A stretch of DNA of 64,000 nt from Sthenelais limicola (GCA_942159475.1 OW804094.1:24970366-25034365); one strand, 5' to 3'. Counted from the first letter of the stretch, positions 1-12,103 are shown. Notes: generated from the letters alone by a model not told the origin. Program-made: numbers and translations.

Positions 1-841
1 AGGAGAATCAAAAATAGCCATAACCTATAGGGGCACCTGCACCTCACCTCTCCTATATGCAGGTATTGAGTACATTTGATTCTCCATACATATGGGGGCT
101 GTGTAAACAAAAATATGGGCTTCGATCAGTGCGGTCAAATAAAATTTCTTTCCCTATTTCCATTTGATTACTGACATTACAACTCATACAAGCTCATGCA
201 CATGTATTGGTATGATATACCTGTGATACTTGTGCCAAAAAATCTAAGTATGTGTGAAATGTGGATGCATAGCTGATAATGCATTTTTTAACGTGGGTCA
301 AACACTATATACTTAATGTCTCTTTGGGTTAAAAGTAATTATAAATTAGTTTGGGTTTCATTTATAATAAAGAAGAAGGTATTTTTATTCCATGAAGGTT
401 GTTCGACTGATACGATATTACTCACGCATGAAATCCCTTCACTAGGCACAAATAAATATCTTTGGCTGTAATTTTGGATTGAAAGTAATAATAAATGCTT
501 ATTTGTGCTCATACGAGCACCAAACAAACAGATTTCATAAGCCGTTCCCTTCAGTTGAATTAAATGGCTTCAATATCTTCCAACAAAATTGGGATTTTAT
601 GTGTGATTGCATAAAGGAGGAAATTAAAAGCAGAAATAATTGGACAAACACAGGTCTGAATTGTTGGAATAACATTTTTTGAGAATGTCAATGCCAGTAT
701 ATTATGATTCAAGGCCAAGAAATTATATTCAAAGTATTCTAAATTGTCCCCTCTTTCCCAGATCCCCAAATAGCAAAACAGCACAATTGAAAACACTGAC
801 CTATGCCCATGATGTACATTTTTTTACTTTTTATTCCCTTT
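1..841. other. AT-rich intergenic DNA, no gene seen
   Basis: Only short frames on opposing strands, none with recognisable motifs or convincing splice signals. An 11-bp inverted repeat (GGAGAATCAAA at 2-12, its complement at 75-85) is the only structure noted. Confidence 0.6.
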
Positions 842-1016
842 TTTTCTAATCCATCTAAAAGTCATTTGAACAAAATTTGAGGAGGATTTTGTCGGTTGTT
901 TTTGCTACAGGCCATCATAAAAGTCCATATCTATATTTCGGAGACCTGCCAAAATCTTCTCCTGATGGCTTCACTTATTATCGCTCATTGGTGGCCGTTT
1001 TTGCTCGGCCGATTCA
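842..1016 (-). repeat. Interspersed repeat family E, copy 1
   Basis: The strand complementary to this stretch resembles 18243-18470 and 38185-38395, with the shared core GCGATAATAAGTGAAG and a nearby CATTTGAC-type segment. It is an old dispersed repeat with no coding content. Confidence 0.5.
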
Positions 1017-1070
1017 ACTTTGTTTGTCACATTAGCTGAGAATGCAGTTTTAATACTAACATTGAGATCG

Positions 1071-1424
1071 TGCAGGTGCACTGTTTGGTGCATGAACAGT
1101 GCACTAAACACTGCACCAGCCGACCTGCAGGTGCACTGTTTGGTCCATATACAGTGCTATAAACACTGCACCAGCCGACCTGCAGGTGCACTGTTTGGTG
1201 CATAAATAGTGCACTAAACACTGCACCAGCCGACCTGCAGGTGCACTGTTTGGTGCATAAATAGTGCACTAAACACTGCACCAGCCGACCTGCAGGTGCA
1301 GTGTTTGGTCCATATACAGTGCATTAAACACTGCACTTGCCGACCTGCAGGTGCACTGTTTGGTGCATGAACACTGCACTAAACACTGCACCAGCCGACC
1401 TACAGGTGCACTGTTTGGTGCATA
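1071..1424 (+). repeat. 55-bp tandem satellite array
   Basis: TGCAGGTGCA recurs at 1071, 1126, 1181, 1236, 1291 and 1346, with a variant at 1401, so the period is exactly 55 bp over more than six copies. Each unit can fold: GTGCACTGTT and AACAGTGCAC form a 10-bp stem. Because 55 is not a multiple of three, the frames that stay open here on both strands are artefacts of the repeat. The array is interrupted at 1425 by a family B MITE and resumes briefly at 1663. Confidence 0.9.
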
Positions 1425-1662
1425 TGGGTCAGACTTTTAGAAAATGTACAATTGGCAGCTCTACACATTTAGAAAATTCTCCTAAATTAGGCTGGAAAAT
1501 GAAGACTACCAGGTATATCTAGGTATATTTGGTATCGCAATGATTTAAACTATCGGTTCTGTTATGTTAAACTGCATTTTAAAGCTCATTTTTTGTCTGA
1601 AATTTGGGTTATTTGAGAAGATTGGAGAAGGCAGATTCTACATTTTCTGAAAATCTGGCCCA
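1425..1662 (-). mobile_element. Family B MITE inserted in the 55-bp array
   Basis: The copy begins TGGGTCAGA and ends with the complementary TCTGGCCCA. The terminal inverted repeats are about 28 bp and include AGAAAATGTACAATT. TA occurs on both sides and array sequence resumes on the right (AACAGTGCACCAGCC), so the insertion site is directly visible. No coding capacity. Confidence 0.8.
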
Positions 1663-2214
1663 TAAACAGTGCACCAGCCAGCCTTAATCCTTTTAGTCTG
1701 TATCTGAGATGGTTAAAACCTCAAGTCTGATCCACCAGTGCCCTCATACTGTCCAGTCAATCAATGCAGTCTAGGCTCAGAACCTATCGCATCACTTCAA
1801 ACTGAGGGACACTCACCGTAAAATTGCAATAAAAGGACAATATTGGCGGGCCTACTCCAGGGCAGGGAAAGCCATGAGCATACCGATTGTATCTCATCTG
1901 ATAGGCTTTGTAGAGCTTAGACTAAGCTTAGACAGAATAATTCGATAACAAAAAACAACTCCGTGAACAGTCTGGCTATTGAGCGACTAAGTGACTAATG
2001 CAAAAACCCCTATAGGGCGAGCCTGGGAGGGAATTCCAGGGGTGATAAAATATTCAAGGCCTGATCTGATGAGTATGGCAGGATCTGATTATGTTCACAC
2101 CCACTGCCATTCATCATCAGCGAACACTTACCCGCGACAAGCGGCATATTGGCAGAATTAGAGACAATGAGCTCACTCGGATGAAGTATTGAAGTGATTT
2201 TAGAATCGCTATAT
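1663..2214. other. Array remnant then unassigned DNA
   Basis: The first about 28 bases are the interrupted 55-bp satellite. The rest shows no gene, repeat family or splice structure that I can support. Confidence 0.5.
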
Positions 2215-2482
2215 CAATAGGGGAGTTGCATGTGCCACTGCGCGAATTTTTTCACCAATCAGAGATTGTATAAATGATCTATGAAAACCAAATGCATGAT
2301 GGGAAAGATGGTGACTTGTGCCATGGAAACATGTATCACACATGGATATTGACATTAGACCATTGATGAATATTACATGCTGAACATGGCATGTTTTTTT
2401 TATAGATTTTAGACTGTACCATTAGTCCCATAATTCCATGCAAATCAAGATTGAAAATGGCGGCTATGCAAATCCTCTATTG
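2215..2482 (+). mobile_element. Family C MITE-like element
   Basis: Begins CAATAGGGGAGTTGCAT and ends ATGCAAATCCTCTATTG, an imperfect terminal inverted repeat. The inside shares AAATGCATGATGGGAAAG and CCCATAATTCCATGC with copies at 33195, 39970 and 48820. Non-coding. Confidence 0.7.
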
Positions 2483-2623
2483 AAAAGACCATTTGATACA
2501 AGAGGTGAGGGAATGTTAAGCATCATGTTGCATCAATTCATCCTTAATATTGCCAGTGGTTTATGTAGCGGTTTCCAATGACTTCTCAGCAATTGTTTAA
2601 TGTGTTTGATGCACAGAGTCAGA

Positions 2624-2843
2624 TTTTCAGAAAATGTACAATTCACCTTCACCAATCCTCTCAAATAATCCAAGTTTAAGACGAAAATCAGGTTCAAAAT
2701 TCAGTTCAACATAACCAGACAGATTAATTGAATGAATACAATACAGAATACACTCATATATACCTATATTTATCATCTTTGATTTAGCAGAATTTGAGAG
2801 GTGTGTAGAACTGTAGATTGTGCATTTTCTAAAAATCTGACCC
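2624..2843 (+). mobile_element. Family B MITE, diverged copy
   Basis: Left end GAGTCAGATTTTCAGAAAAT and right end TTCTAAAAATCTGACCC are inverted. The interior matches the family (CACCTTCACCAATCCTCTCA). Non-coding. Confidence 0.75.
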
Positions 2844-2894
2844 TACACAATCTAGGCTCGTTCTCAGTTTGAGCACCCTGATTTTATTTTCTCT

Positions 2895-2935
2895 GGGAGT
2901 GGGGGGAGGGGGGGGGGGGAGAGGGGGAAGGGGGG
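2895..2935 (+). repeat. G-rich tract
   Basis: About 40 bases almost entirely G with a few A and T. Potential G-quadruplex or slippage-prone sequence. Confidence 0.9.
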
Positions 2936-3135
2936 ATAAAAGCGTGGTATTTAATGATCGGAGAATGGGGAACCTCTTATATATATAAACCACAGGACCA
3001 TGCCTCAACTGGGACTTGACAGTGCAAAGCCTATAGATCCAATGACCTGGCTTCATTTCTAATAGCCATGGGCAGAATATCTTTAATTTGGTGAACCTAG
3101 CAGATTCGGTATCAGATTTGCAGATTTGTAACCGA

Positions 3136-3410
3136 TCAAAATTCAATTCAATTTCAATTTCAAAAATTCTTTATTGCAAATGTTGTTACAATAGGTCGGT
3201 CATTTCTGTCTACACATGACCGTTCTTTCTTTGACTGCCCACTTTCATATCCTTGAATTGATTTGTTACAACAGATATTGAAAAATTAAAACTTAAAGCT
3301 AACAGCGGTTGTACATTGTTACAAGATGAATAATTACAAATGAAATCAATGAATGTAGATATGAGTGCAGTGAGATGCAGTGACTGTGCAAAATGAGTCA
3401 TGCCTTTGCC
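3136..3410 (-). repeat. Possible LINE 3' tail, minus strand
   Basis: Read on the minus strand, the segment near 3136-3190 has AATAAAGAA followed by TGAAATTGAAATTGAATTG. Such a polyadenylation signal plus short tandem tail is typical of 3' ends of some non-LTR retrotransposons. A similar plus-strand tail lies at 45467-45503. No coding part was recognised. Confidence 0.35.
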
Positions 3411-4509
3411 TTAAAAGTATACCCATCAGTTTCTTGCACCTTTTTAACGCTATTATTGCTGTTCACCTTGCTGCTCTGCTTAAACCTCCATTCCCAGCTA
3501 ATTTCTATACAAATCTCAGTTTTCACTTGTTAAGCTAACTAGTACACTGCCCCACCTTATCCCAATCGTTAAGGTTTCTTTCTTAAGGTTGGAGTTAATA
3601 TTTGAGAAGAAATACTCGTCCTCCCGTACTGGTGGTCACCAGTGTGACCTCCTTAGTCAACAGTGTGACCTCCTTAGCCTTGTTCCATACAGATAGTCGT
3701 TGATGGGGAAAATTCGTAGGCAGACAGAGAGAAACATGTGGCTTGATGTGGCACAGAGGCGCCACATGTGACCATTCAGTGCATCTACAGAACTGTAGAT
3801 ACATATCCCTGTTTGTTCCCGATCATAAAAACACAGAATTTAGACATTAATTTTACTTTTCATTGAAACAGAGATAGATAATATTGAGTTTGGGAACTAA
3901 TATGAATGTAATTCCAGAAGAACCACTCGATCTTAAATCCTGGGAATGCAGCTTTAAAGTGACACTTCTCACTGTTGAGGGCTAGATTATCGAGTAACGG
4001 AATTTCTACTTCATTTTCTAGTATTTGGTTCACCTTACCCTCCTAAATAACTCCTGTGGATATCGAAACTCTAACATTCATATTATGTCAGATATGTGGT
4101 AAAATAGAGAGCAAAATCGTTTTTGCTTTCCAATCCAATATTCAAACTGTCAGTTGGGATGACATCTGGAATTATGTAACCCCCAGGTCGGCACTGATCA
4201 GTACAAAGGGCATTAGTTCCATTACTGCCACCCAGGGCTAAATCTGGCAGTACCTCCTGGTCTCCAAGCCATTTCCTCATGGATTTGACATGGGTTTAGG
4301 TTCTGACCCATTCATTACACATATTCACTAATCATTGAATGAAAACGCAATGCTGATACTCAATACTTCAGATATTGCTATACCTATCATATATGATTAC
4401 ACTGACAAAGTTTCACACGATTCCATGACTACTCATTTTAACTATCTTAGCAACTTTAATATCAAGCTCATTCCTGTAATGTCTATCCGGTTCTGTCAAA
4501 TTAATTTAT
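3411..4509. other. Unassigned intergenic DNA
   Basis: No gene recognised. A 17-bp direct repeat (CAGTGTGACCTCCTTAG) occurs at 3640 and 3661. Frames of 60-78 codons overlap on both strands and look random. Confidence 0.5.
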
Positions 4510-4854
4510 CCACAAAAACCCTTGCTCAGAAATTCTCATTCTTGGAGTGCTCAGCACTGCTATTAACATGAATACATGTACTAAGTTTGAAAACTGTGTA
4601 TTGTATATATCCATGCATATCTGGTGTTATCCTAAGGACAATATTCAACAAAACTTACCAACTTTACTGTAGAGAGTGATTATTAAGATATATCACTAAC
4701 ATTTTCTTCATGCATACATGAATATAGAAATAATTATTAGAAGTCCTAGTCATTATTTTCATTGGAATTGGTTTGATCTCATCTTTTAAAATGTGGTGAT
4801 ATCTCACAATCCATTATTGGCGGCTTGTGACTCATTTTCCTGAAACACATCACA
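4510..4854 (+). mobile_element. Family A MITE, 5'-truncated copy
   Basis: The right end carries GACTCATTTTCCTGAAACAC followed by ATCACA, the family's terminal repeat. The interior shares GCTCAGCACTGC and CATGAATACATGTAC-like segments with 17853-18238. The left terminus is not recognisable. Confidence 0.65.
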
Positions 4855-4988
4855 TTCGAGATGAACGTTTAGGGTATCTCATAAGAAAGTAGAGGAATTG
4901 TTCTAGCAACCTGATCGTAAAAGGTGATATCGATCCCGTCTTTTGCTGACTACTTTCTTAATATGTTAACACTTTATTTTCCTCACAG

Positions 4989-5069
4989 ATGCAGCTAGTG
5001 AGGCTCATCTACCGACCTCAACATTTCTACGTGATCCACATTGATGTCAGAATCTCGGGCCTGCGAGAG
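4989..5069 (+). CDS. Internal exon, GT14 (xylosyltransferase/Branch-like) glycosyltransferase
   Basis: An 81-bp exon lies between a strong acceptor (TTTATTTTCCTCACAG) and a strong donor (GAG/GTGAGT). It encodes 27 residues, phase 0 at both ends. The translation contains RLIYRPQHFYVIHIDVR, which matches the region of GT14 enzymes (protein xylosyltransferases and core-2/I-branching GlcNAc transferases) where an I-Y-x-x-x-HFY-x-IH-V/I-D motif follows the first strand of the donor-binding domain. Xylosyltransferases start glycosaminoglycan chains in the secretory pathway. The initial ATG is probably internal, not a start. No earlier exon is visible in this window. Later blocks are decayed, so the locus may be a pseudogene or a gene whose other exons lie elsewhere. 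Confidence 0.55.
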
Positions 5070-5409
5070 GTGAGTGGACTCTTGGTTTTTTCATACGACT
5101 TACCAGGAAATTGCATCACAGATTGCATCTTTAAAGAGATAAACCACTGTCATATGCACTGCTGCAGGCGGGAGTTCAAGAAACTAATGCATGAAAAATA
5201 TGGAGTAAAAATATTTCCCCCCGTTTTTTATTGCTTGAACGGGTAAAGCAATATGTTAGCTATGTGTATAGCGATTTTTAGGAAAAAGTATTTTTTTCCA
5301 TTTTTTTAATACTGAAAAAAACGAACAAAATTGTCCTTTTCTCATCGACTTCTATAGTGAACAGCTATAAACTTCAGGGCTCCCCGAAATGAAAACTAAC
5401 CTGTTGACA

Positions 5410-5739
5410 TATTGTTTTTATTGGCTTTTTGAATTCACTTAACCTTAGTCATATCAGTAGGTGTATCAAATTTCAGGATAATGTATGTCATATATCCATA
5501 TATTGTTTTAAGGTCTTCATATGGAATATATTTAGTTACTTTACTGTTTATTGCCCACCAGAAATATGGCAAAGTTTTTGCTTTTTTAAAGCAAAAATTC
5601 CAAACTTAAAATCTAGAAATACTTATCGGATTATTAGACTGTTTACTGTCATTGGAAACGGGTTGATCTCATCTTTTCAAATATTATCTCAAAATCCATT
5701 GTTTGCGACTTATGACCAATCTTCCTGAAACACATCACA
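5410..5739 (+). mobile_element. Family A MITE, left end degraded
   Basis: The right end reads TTTGCGACTTATGACC and then CACATCACA. The interior has ATATTTAGTTACTTTACTG and the ATCTCATCTTTTCAAATAT block typical of the family. It sits in the presumed intron after the GT14-like exon. Confidence 0.7.
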
Positions 5740-6877
5740 TATGTATACCATCTTAGGAAATGAAGAATATTTCAATTTCAATATAGATTTGAGACAAGAG
5801 ATAATCATTGCAGTGAGGTTGACACTTGACATATACATTTAGTCACTGCCTTGAACAGTCCAGGGGCTACACTGTTAAAACGAAGTGTATTTCACCGGAA
5901 CAAACTGATTGTGCACCTGCACAAAAAGCTTATGTGCCGGTTTCTAACTGCACCAACTACCCCTGCTCTCATTTCCCACCGCACCGTCACCCCACCGATT
6001 AATTACGGAACAGTGATCACTCAAGCGTGGTGGAGCTTTATGCAATAGATATGCAATTTATTGTCTAAATCGTTGGAGTTGGCATTTTTGAAAGATATAT
6101 GACCCCCTTTGTTCTGTATAACAGGCAACATTTTCGTCGGAACTTTTGATAAATCTAAATTTTCGTTGTCCATATAGGATTTGCATTGAAATTCATATGA
6201 CAAGTCTTAAAACATTAAATATTGAAATATTTAAAAAATCTGTTTGTCTATACGACAGAAATATGTTCCCAGACTACAAAACCAGTGAAAGAATTGTTAA
6301 AATCGGTAAAGAATAAGAGCTATACTATATTCCGGAAATCTGCCATTAACAAGGCAGTCATCTTAACATTGAAGATAAAGGGGACACATTTGAACAGCGA
6401 GTATCGTCGGAAATAAACAATCTCAGATTGATTTATCATGACCAACACCTCTGACCAAGTTGAGACAAAGTACATCATATGTAATACTTCTCAAACCAAC
6501 ATTCACAATATTTCCAATGCTAGGAAAGAAAAAATTATAAAAATAAATGAACGTCACCAAACATCGCTTCAACATGGCGGACCAAAAAACATCAAATTAT
6601 ATATAATAGCTTCTTTACATGTGGCTACAAACTTGTCGACTCCATATTAGGGGTGTGTGTATTCTTGCAATGTATGAATAGAGAAATGTACATGGCCTGG
6701 CTATTATAAGTCCCAATTGAAGACACTACGGACGCCGCTGCTGTAGGCGGCTGTATAGGTGGGTGGGGGCGGGAGGTGTCAAGATATGTACAGTGACCTG
6801 GACGGCAGTAGGAGAGAGGGGAGGTGGTCATGGTAAGAATAGCGGGCGTGTATAGGGGGGGGGGGACGTACTAAACT
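5740..6877. other. Unassigned DNA
   Basis: No gene recognised. A more CpG-containing patch lies at 5860-6040, and G-rich patches lie near 6755-6790 and 6855-6870. Frames of 60-70 codons have no recognisable motif. Confidence 0.5.
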
Positions 6878-6995
6878 CTCCGCACTAAACCCTCCAAAAA
6901 TGAGAACATTCAATAAAAGAGACCTTGTGGACAAAATGCTTTGAATAATATCAATTTTGCAACTTAATTGTGACTCGTTTCTCTAAAACACATCA
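6878..6995 (-). mobile_element. Family A MITE fragment
   Basis: One terminus only, in the reverse orientation: ACTAAACCCTCC and AGAACATTCAATAAA lead to TATCAATTTTGCAACTT and end ACACATCA. Confidence 0.7.
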
Positions 6996-7368
6996 AAGAG
7001 CCCAAGTTTGCTACAACCATTTCCACAAGATGTCATAGAAACAAACTTTCTTTCTCACGGTCTTGGTGGGAGCTGCTTGACCACAAATATTGAGGTGATT
7101 GTTGACCGGTGCCTGTCAACGTCACCAGCTTTCCATGGGAGTTGTTCATTAATGTGGTGATGGTTCGGGGGGATATATTAAAAGTTAAAGGACATAATTA
7201 TTAACTACATGGGCTGTGTTGATTGATATAATGCTTAAATATATTATGTGTAGTGAACCGCATATTTGTGGGGGTTACGAGTCAAAGTATATAAGAATAT
7301 GCGTGGATTTCAAGAACAAGTATATGTATAGAGAACTAGAGCAAACCAGAATATGAAAAGCTAGATGG

Positions 7369-7915
7369 TTGGAACGAGGTCCTCAAATATGAAGGTTTCG
7401 TAGGGGCCAAAGAAATATGGAAAAAGAAATTTATTATTCCTTACGTGTGTAATAGGATAGCCAAATGGCAAGCTCTACAGTTCAGAATTATTCACAGAAT
7501 GATAGGTCGTAACAGCTATTTGACTCAGATTAATCAAATGTAATTTCTGTGATGAGGAGGATTCAATTGACCATTTTTTTTATTCTATGTGAAAGGCCTA
7601 AGGCCTTGTGGGAAAGGCTAGAAGAGTGGGCTCAGAATAGTGTATTATTGTCGAGTTTCAATACAAATGATTTTAACTGTAGGCCTACCAATATTCTACT
7701 CGGTTATAGTGGGAAATGTCCACAAAAAAACTTCTTGAACTGGATTATGACTGCTGCCAAATAGGCCCTATTATATCTATTGGCAAAAAATATTCCATAA
7801 CAATGAGATGGTATTTGCTGCCTTTTTGAATGAGGCCAACCTGAATATAAGAATGCTAGAGTATAATGCAACCGTACAAGGTCTAGAGAAATCATGTACA
7901 AGGATGAACCCCCCC
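7369..7915 (+). pseudogene. Decayed LINE reverse transcriptase C-terminal fragment
   Basis: Three overlapping frames each give LINE-like pieces. The first (7375-7540) reads WQALQFRIIHRMIGRN. The next has the zinc-knuckle cysteines in CNFCDEEDSIDHFFYS at about 7540. After another shift comes ALWERLEEWAQ, then a long open tail to 7764 and more readable protein (FLNEANLNIRMLEYN) to about 7900. The order W...CxxC...H...C...W is that of the zf-RVT domain at the C-terminus of L1-like non-LTR retrotransposon ORF2. At least three frameshifts and stops make it non-functional. It ends at a long C run at 7909. Confidence 0.75.
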
Positions 7916-8683
7916 CCCCCCCCACCCCACTCCACCCATATATCATATATATAAGCGGAAACGGCGATCTATATCACATAGAGCCATGATACGTATATTT
8001 TCTCTTTCATCAATATTACTGCATGGGGCTATTTACATATATCCAATATCATATTGTTAGCAAAAGTATTACATAAATAATTAACGTACACAAATTTTAA
8101 TATGATCTGTTATGTTAAAGTATTTTTTCCAAAAGATTTCATATAAATTCCATTTTCTAGAATACCTTAAAACAACAAAGTTCCTTCATTGATTATTGGC
8201 AAATTATCTAGTGGAAAAGACTTGGGGTTGAAACGACCTGGGGTTGAAAAGACCTGGGGGGAAAGACCAACAGGGTTGAAAGTTCCTGTTACCCCTCAGA
8301 TTCGATATTATTTCTACTGAGAAAGTCATATCTTATCAATTAGCCTTCTTAGAACTGATGCGCCACTTAGCGTATAGCCTACAGGCCTGTGGGCATGGTA
8401 CTGATAGCATTTGGTGGACAACGCCCACCCCGACGCCCTCCATTTGTTTTACCTGAGACAGCTTCAGATTGGATATCTTACAACACACCAATATACATAT
8501 TTCCAATGAATCACCTTAAGCTATCCCACTAAAAGTATGTGTATAATATTCAGAAATGTTTACCATTAGCCATTCTTCATCAAAACAACTATATTTCTCG
8601 AATCAACACCAGCTAAGATGCTCAGCTGACTTATGCGACATGCAACGATTTGTACAGGAACTAACAGTTACATCATGTGACCT
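7916..8683. other. Unassigned DNA with a short tandem repeat
   Basis: Mostly featureless. Around 8212-8285 a unit like GACCTGGGGTTGAAA is repeated three to four times. No gene seen. Confidence 0.5.
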
Positions 8684-9004
8684 GTGACCTCCCAGCTGGC
8701 GTGTGGAGTTTTACGCATGACTAGGCCTAACGTTACACATGTCCTAGGTAAGATATTTCTGTTTGAAAATACATTGATTATTACTCCTACATATCAAATT
8801 ATACATAGTTATAGTACCCGCAATACTCTACAAATATATTACACTGTTTTCACAGGTGATATGCTGAAGTCTTTGTATGCTTCATCTGAAGAAATTACTC
8901 GTGTTTTGAATTTAAAAAATGGCTGCCAACAGCTCAATCGGCGATCTTCACCTCAGAACCAAACCAGCTTTGATATGAATTTTGAGTGTAAAACAAACCT
9001 ATAA
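8684..9004 (+). other. Possible exon pair of unknown gene
   Basis: A strong donor (CCTAG/GTAAGA) lies at 8748-8754 and a good acceptor (CTGTTTTCACAG) ends at 8856. The downstream block is open to a stop at 9004 and begins with an ATG-led segment. The whole interval is also one continuous 106-codon frame from a GTG. No domain is recognised and the splice reading is only inferred. It could be a leader exon of the locus whose blocks follow at 9084 onward, or chance. Confidence 0.25.
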
Positions 9005-9083
9005 ACCTATATCTACACGTTAACGTTACTGTGGATAGGAGCTATTTCTGTATGCACAATGATGTATGTTTTTTTTTGATTAG

Positions 9084-9200
9084 GAGATCGCTGGGAAAGA
9101 TAAACAAAGTGGTGAAATTGACGAGATGCAGTGTGGCTACGGCTACGGGTACATGGAGGGCAGGCAGTTTGGACTTGGGCTGCTTGGTTTCCGATGACAT
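9084..9200 (+). pseudogene. Exon-like block, possible decayed GT14 exon 2
   Basis: 117 bp between a T-rich acceptor (TTTTTTTTGATTAG) and a donor (CAT/GTAAGT). The length is a multiple of three, as expected after the phase-0 exon at 4989-5069. In frame 1 the block hits TGA near its end. In another frame it is fully open and reads VKLTRCSVAT then WRAGSLDLGCLVS. That loosely matches the GT14 segment that follows the first exon (a V-x-V/L-T ... AT ... W-x-x-x-SL ... L pattern). The change of frame inside the block suggests an indel. The homology is by eye and weak. Confidence 0.35.
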
Positions 9201-9842
9201 GTAAGTTTAAGGCAATGCTTCTATTCCATTAATAAAGTAACCCGAGTATTTAGTATTACCCATAATTTTACCCATAGTGTTATATATTGATTATGACGAG
9301 GCAGCAGGTAGCACGACCAAGGTGTTTTAGGGGAGGTTTAAGGGAGGAGGAGATGTCCAGCTGGTCAACAAGCTGCCGGCACTTACCAGTAGCTTTCTTG
9401 GGGAGTACACCTGTACTCAGTAGGCCTACTATTAATTAAGAATCAGTCATGGGACCCGTTCGCCACAGTACTCTCTTTCTCACTCTCATTCTCTTCTCCC
9501 TACCCCTCTCTCATCTCACTTTTCCGCTCCCTCCCTTTCCATTATAATCCTTACAGAAAATAAATTTATTGATGAAAACTTAAGCCCCACTATGACAACA
9601 TTGTTAGGCCAATTCCCACCCACTTTTCTTGGCATCCTAAACCCCACTATTGAGCTTGGAAGAATTAGCTGGAAATTGTTCGATAACTGCAATGGATGTA
9701 GGCCTACTAGTCATGCATAAACAATGTTTTGAGTAATTTTGGTTTCATTTCAAGTTCTTAAAACAGAAATACATTATTTGTCATGTTGTCGATAATAGTA
9801 ATAATACATCTACCCCTACTTTCCACCTATACTTTCATTATA

Positions 9843-11423
9843 TGTGCTGTGTTTCAGGAAAATAACTCATAAGTCGGAAAATTGATATTTTTTTCAAGGT
9901 GTTTTTATCACAAGATTTCCTTATGGAAATGTTCTGACTTTTAGAGGGTTTAGCACTCATGGGGTGCATTGCACTATACGATTCTGTGTTAAACCACTCT
10001 TAGAGGCCTCGTAACTCCCTCTTAGCAAAAGTTGCATTGCACTATATACGATTTTACTCTCAGAGTACTCTCAGGGCCCACGTAAAGTTAAGAATTTATG
10101 AGCACCAAAACAGGTGTGGTTAAAGTTCTCGTAGAGGGCTCGTAGCATATCTTAGGACATATTGGTCAGAAAAATGCTGCCAGATCTGGGATTCGAACGC
10201 ATAACCCCCACAGCATACACAGGATAATGATTTTAATCGGTCAATTGATATATAGAATGATATCTGTCACCATGGAAACCAACTTTTTTTAGTTATTTTA
10301 TAATAATGCTAAAACCTTGGGTGTGGGAAGGTGTGGGGGGTGGGGGCAGGTATTAGAGGGAAAACAGACTAAAATGAACTACTAATCACAAAAGTATATA
10401 TCATATGTTATTCACACATTAAATAAAGTACATCAGAAAAGGAAAAGAACCCTCAGAAAACTGATCTTCCAGGCCTCCCTTAAGATAAATACAAAGGCAT
10501 ACATAATTAATGTGTGAAATAACAATATCATTTATGAGAGTGCTTCATTTGTTAAGATAATTTAAGCTAAGATGGTTGGTGAAGATGAGTTTTCACGCTA
10601 AAGAATAGCTTTAATATAGTATTAGACCTTTAGTGGCTCTCTCTCCCTCATCTGGTGAGCTGTATAAGGTTTATTTGCAAATCAGCACGTCATGAGAAAA
10701 TTGGAACGGTTACATAATGTTCCAGTGCTGAATACAAATCTTTAAATACAAAAGTACCCTCTCTATATATCTCTGTCATTTACTAACCCCCGCCCCCCCC
10801 CCCTGCCCCCACGCTATACACACAACCACAGCAATTATAGAATAGGGACGCACAAAGACGAGCGTGAATTAGACTTGATTGTTTTGATTGCATTGGAGTA
10901 GTGGGTAATTGGAATGTGTAAGCTGACTGCCCATGTCATATTCAACATTATTGATATAATTTGAACTGACCTCCAAAACGATTCTAGATTATTTGTATAC
11001 TGTACAGGCTCATATTCCAGTTTATTTATATCTCCATATCAGATTCTGTTCTGCAATGCACAATCCTCGTATCATAAAGCCGTCTTAGTCCTAACTTTAA
11101 GAGCAAGTTACAAGGCCTTTAAGACACAATCTTATCGTATATAGTGCAATGCACCCATAGTCATATAAATCTGTGTAACAAATATCAGGACATTGTATTA
11201 AATATATCCATGCGTTTTGAAGGCCTTCGTATGGAGTATATTTAGTTACTTTACTGGTAATTACCCATTTAGAAACATTGCAAACTTAAAATATAGAAAT
11301 AGATATTAGGTGTCCTAGTGTTTACTATCATTGGAATCGGCTTGATCTCCTCTTTTCAAATATGATGATATTTCAAAATCCATATTTTGCGACTTATGAC
11401 TCATTTTCCTAAAACGGATCACA
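9843..11423 (+). mobile_element. Family A MITE split by a nested element
   Basis: The left part (9843-9960) starts TGTGCTGTGTTTCAGGAA and stops at TAGCACTCAT. The right part (11157-11423) resumes with ATAGTCATATAAATCTG and finishes GGATCACA. Joined, the parts follow the family consensus without a gap (385 bp). TA lies on both outer sides. Confidence 0.85.
9961..11156. mobile_element. Nested 1.2-kb inverted-repeat DNA element
   Basis: The left end GGGTGCATTGCACTATA is repeated in inverse orientation at the right end. Imperfect pairing continues for about 60 bp (left AGAGGCCTCGTAAC, right complement AAAGGCCTTGTAAC). The host MITE gives the empty site, so the flank duplication is AT or CAT. A second internal copy of the terminal motif occurs at about 10031. 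There is no transposase frame, so the element is non-autonomous. Confidence 0.8.
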
Positions 11424-12103
11424 TATAGAGTTTGGAACTTACATACAAAGAAGCTAGAACGGATCGTAGCAGAATTAGTCTCACCATAAGCTGAGCACCT
11501 GTAGATTACTGGGATATAAGTTTTGAAGTGATTTTCTATGACCCTGCGGATTCCATATTCTGACTGCCACCTGTTCATATCTTGTTCATACCTCCCGTCC
11601 CTCCCTCTGTCCTCTTAATAGTAATATCTCATATAGTTCACATTAACTCCTAAATTCCCTCTTATTCTCTTCTTTCCACGCCGACACATGGACGGGTCAA
11701 AAGAGTAAAAGTATCAGCCCCAACCCCCGTCACCCTAGTCATGGTACTGCAGGTCACTTGCAGGCGAGCGTGTCCTGTGACCAAATCCTTCCCCCTTCCC
11801 CACCAGCCCCTGTTCACATTACATGTTTCACCCCATAGATTAATTATAAAGTTATAAATTCAAATAAAAATTGCCAAGCATGCAGGAAAACAGTGTCAGT
11901 GGGCAATTTAATTGGGTGGAACTAAAATAAAAGTACTAACATGTAGATCTATTTAAAATTACGCAGAAACCCTGTCTCTCCCCTACCCCCTCTTCCCAGG
12001 CTCTTAGGGTGACAAAACACATGCATGGGGTACATAGTCCGCTTCCATTTATATCATTTATTCAAATATTATCTCATGCTCAAGTGGATATTCTTTATTT
12101 CAG
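11424..12103. other. Unassigned DNA
   Basis: No gene or repeat family recognised. It would be intronic if the exon-like blocks on either side belong to one locus. Confidence 0.45.

Noticed and set aside
2..85. Small element with 11-bp inverted ends
   Set aside because: The repeat is short and no second copy or flank duplication was visible.
1071..1424. CRISPR-like array
   Set aside because: Units are contiguous tandem copies without unique spacers, in an animal genome.
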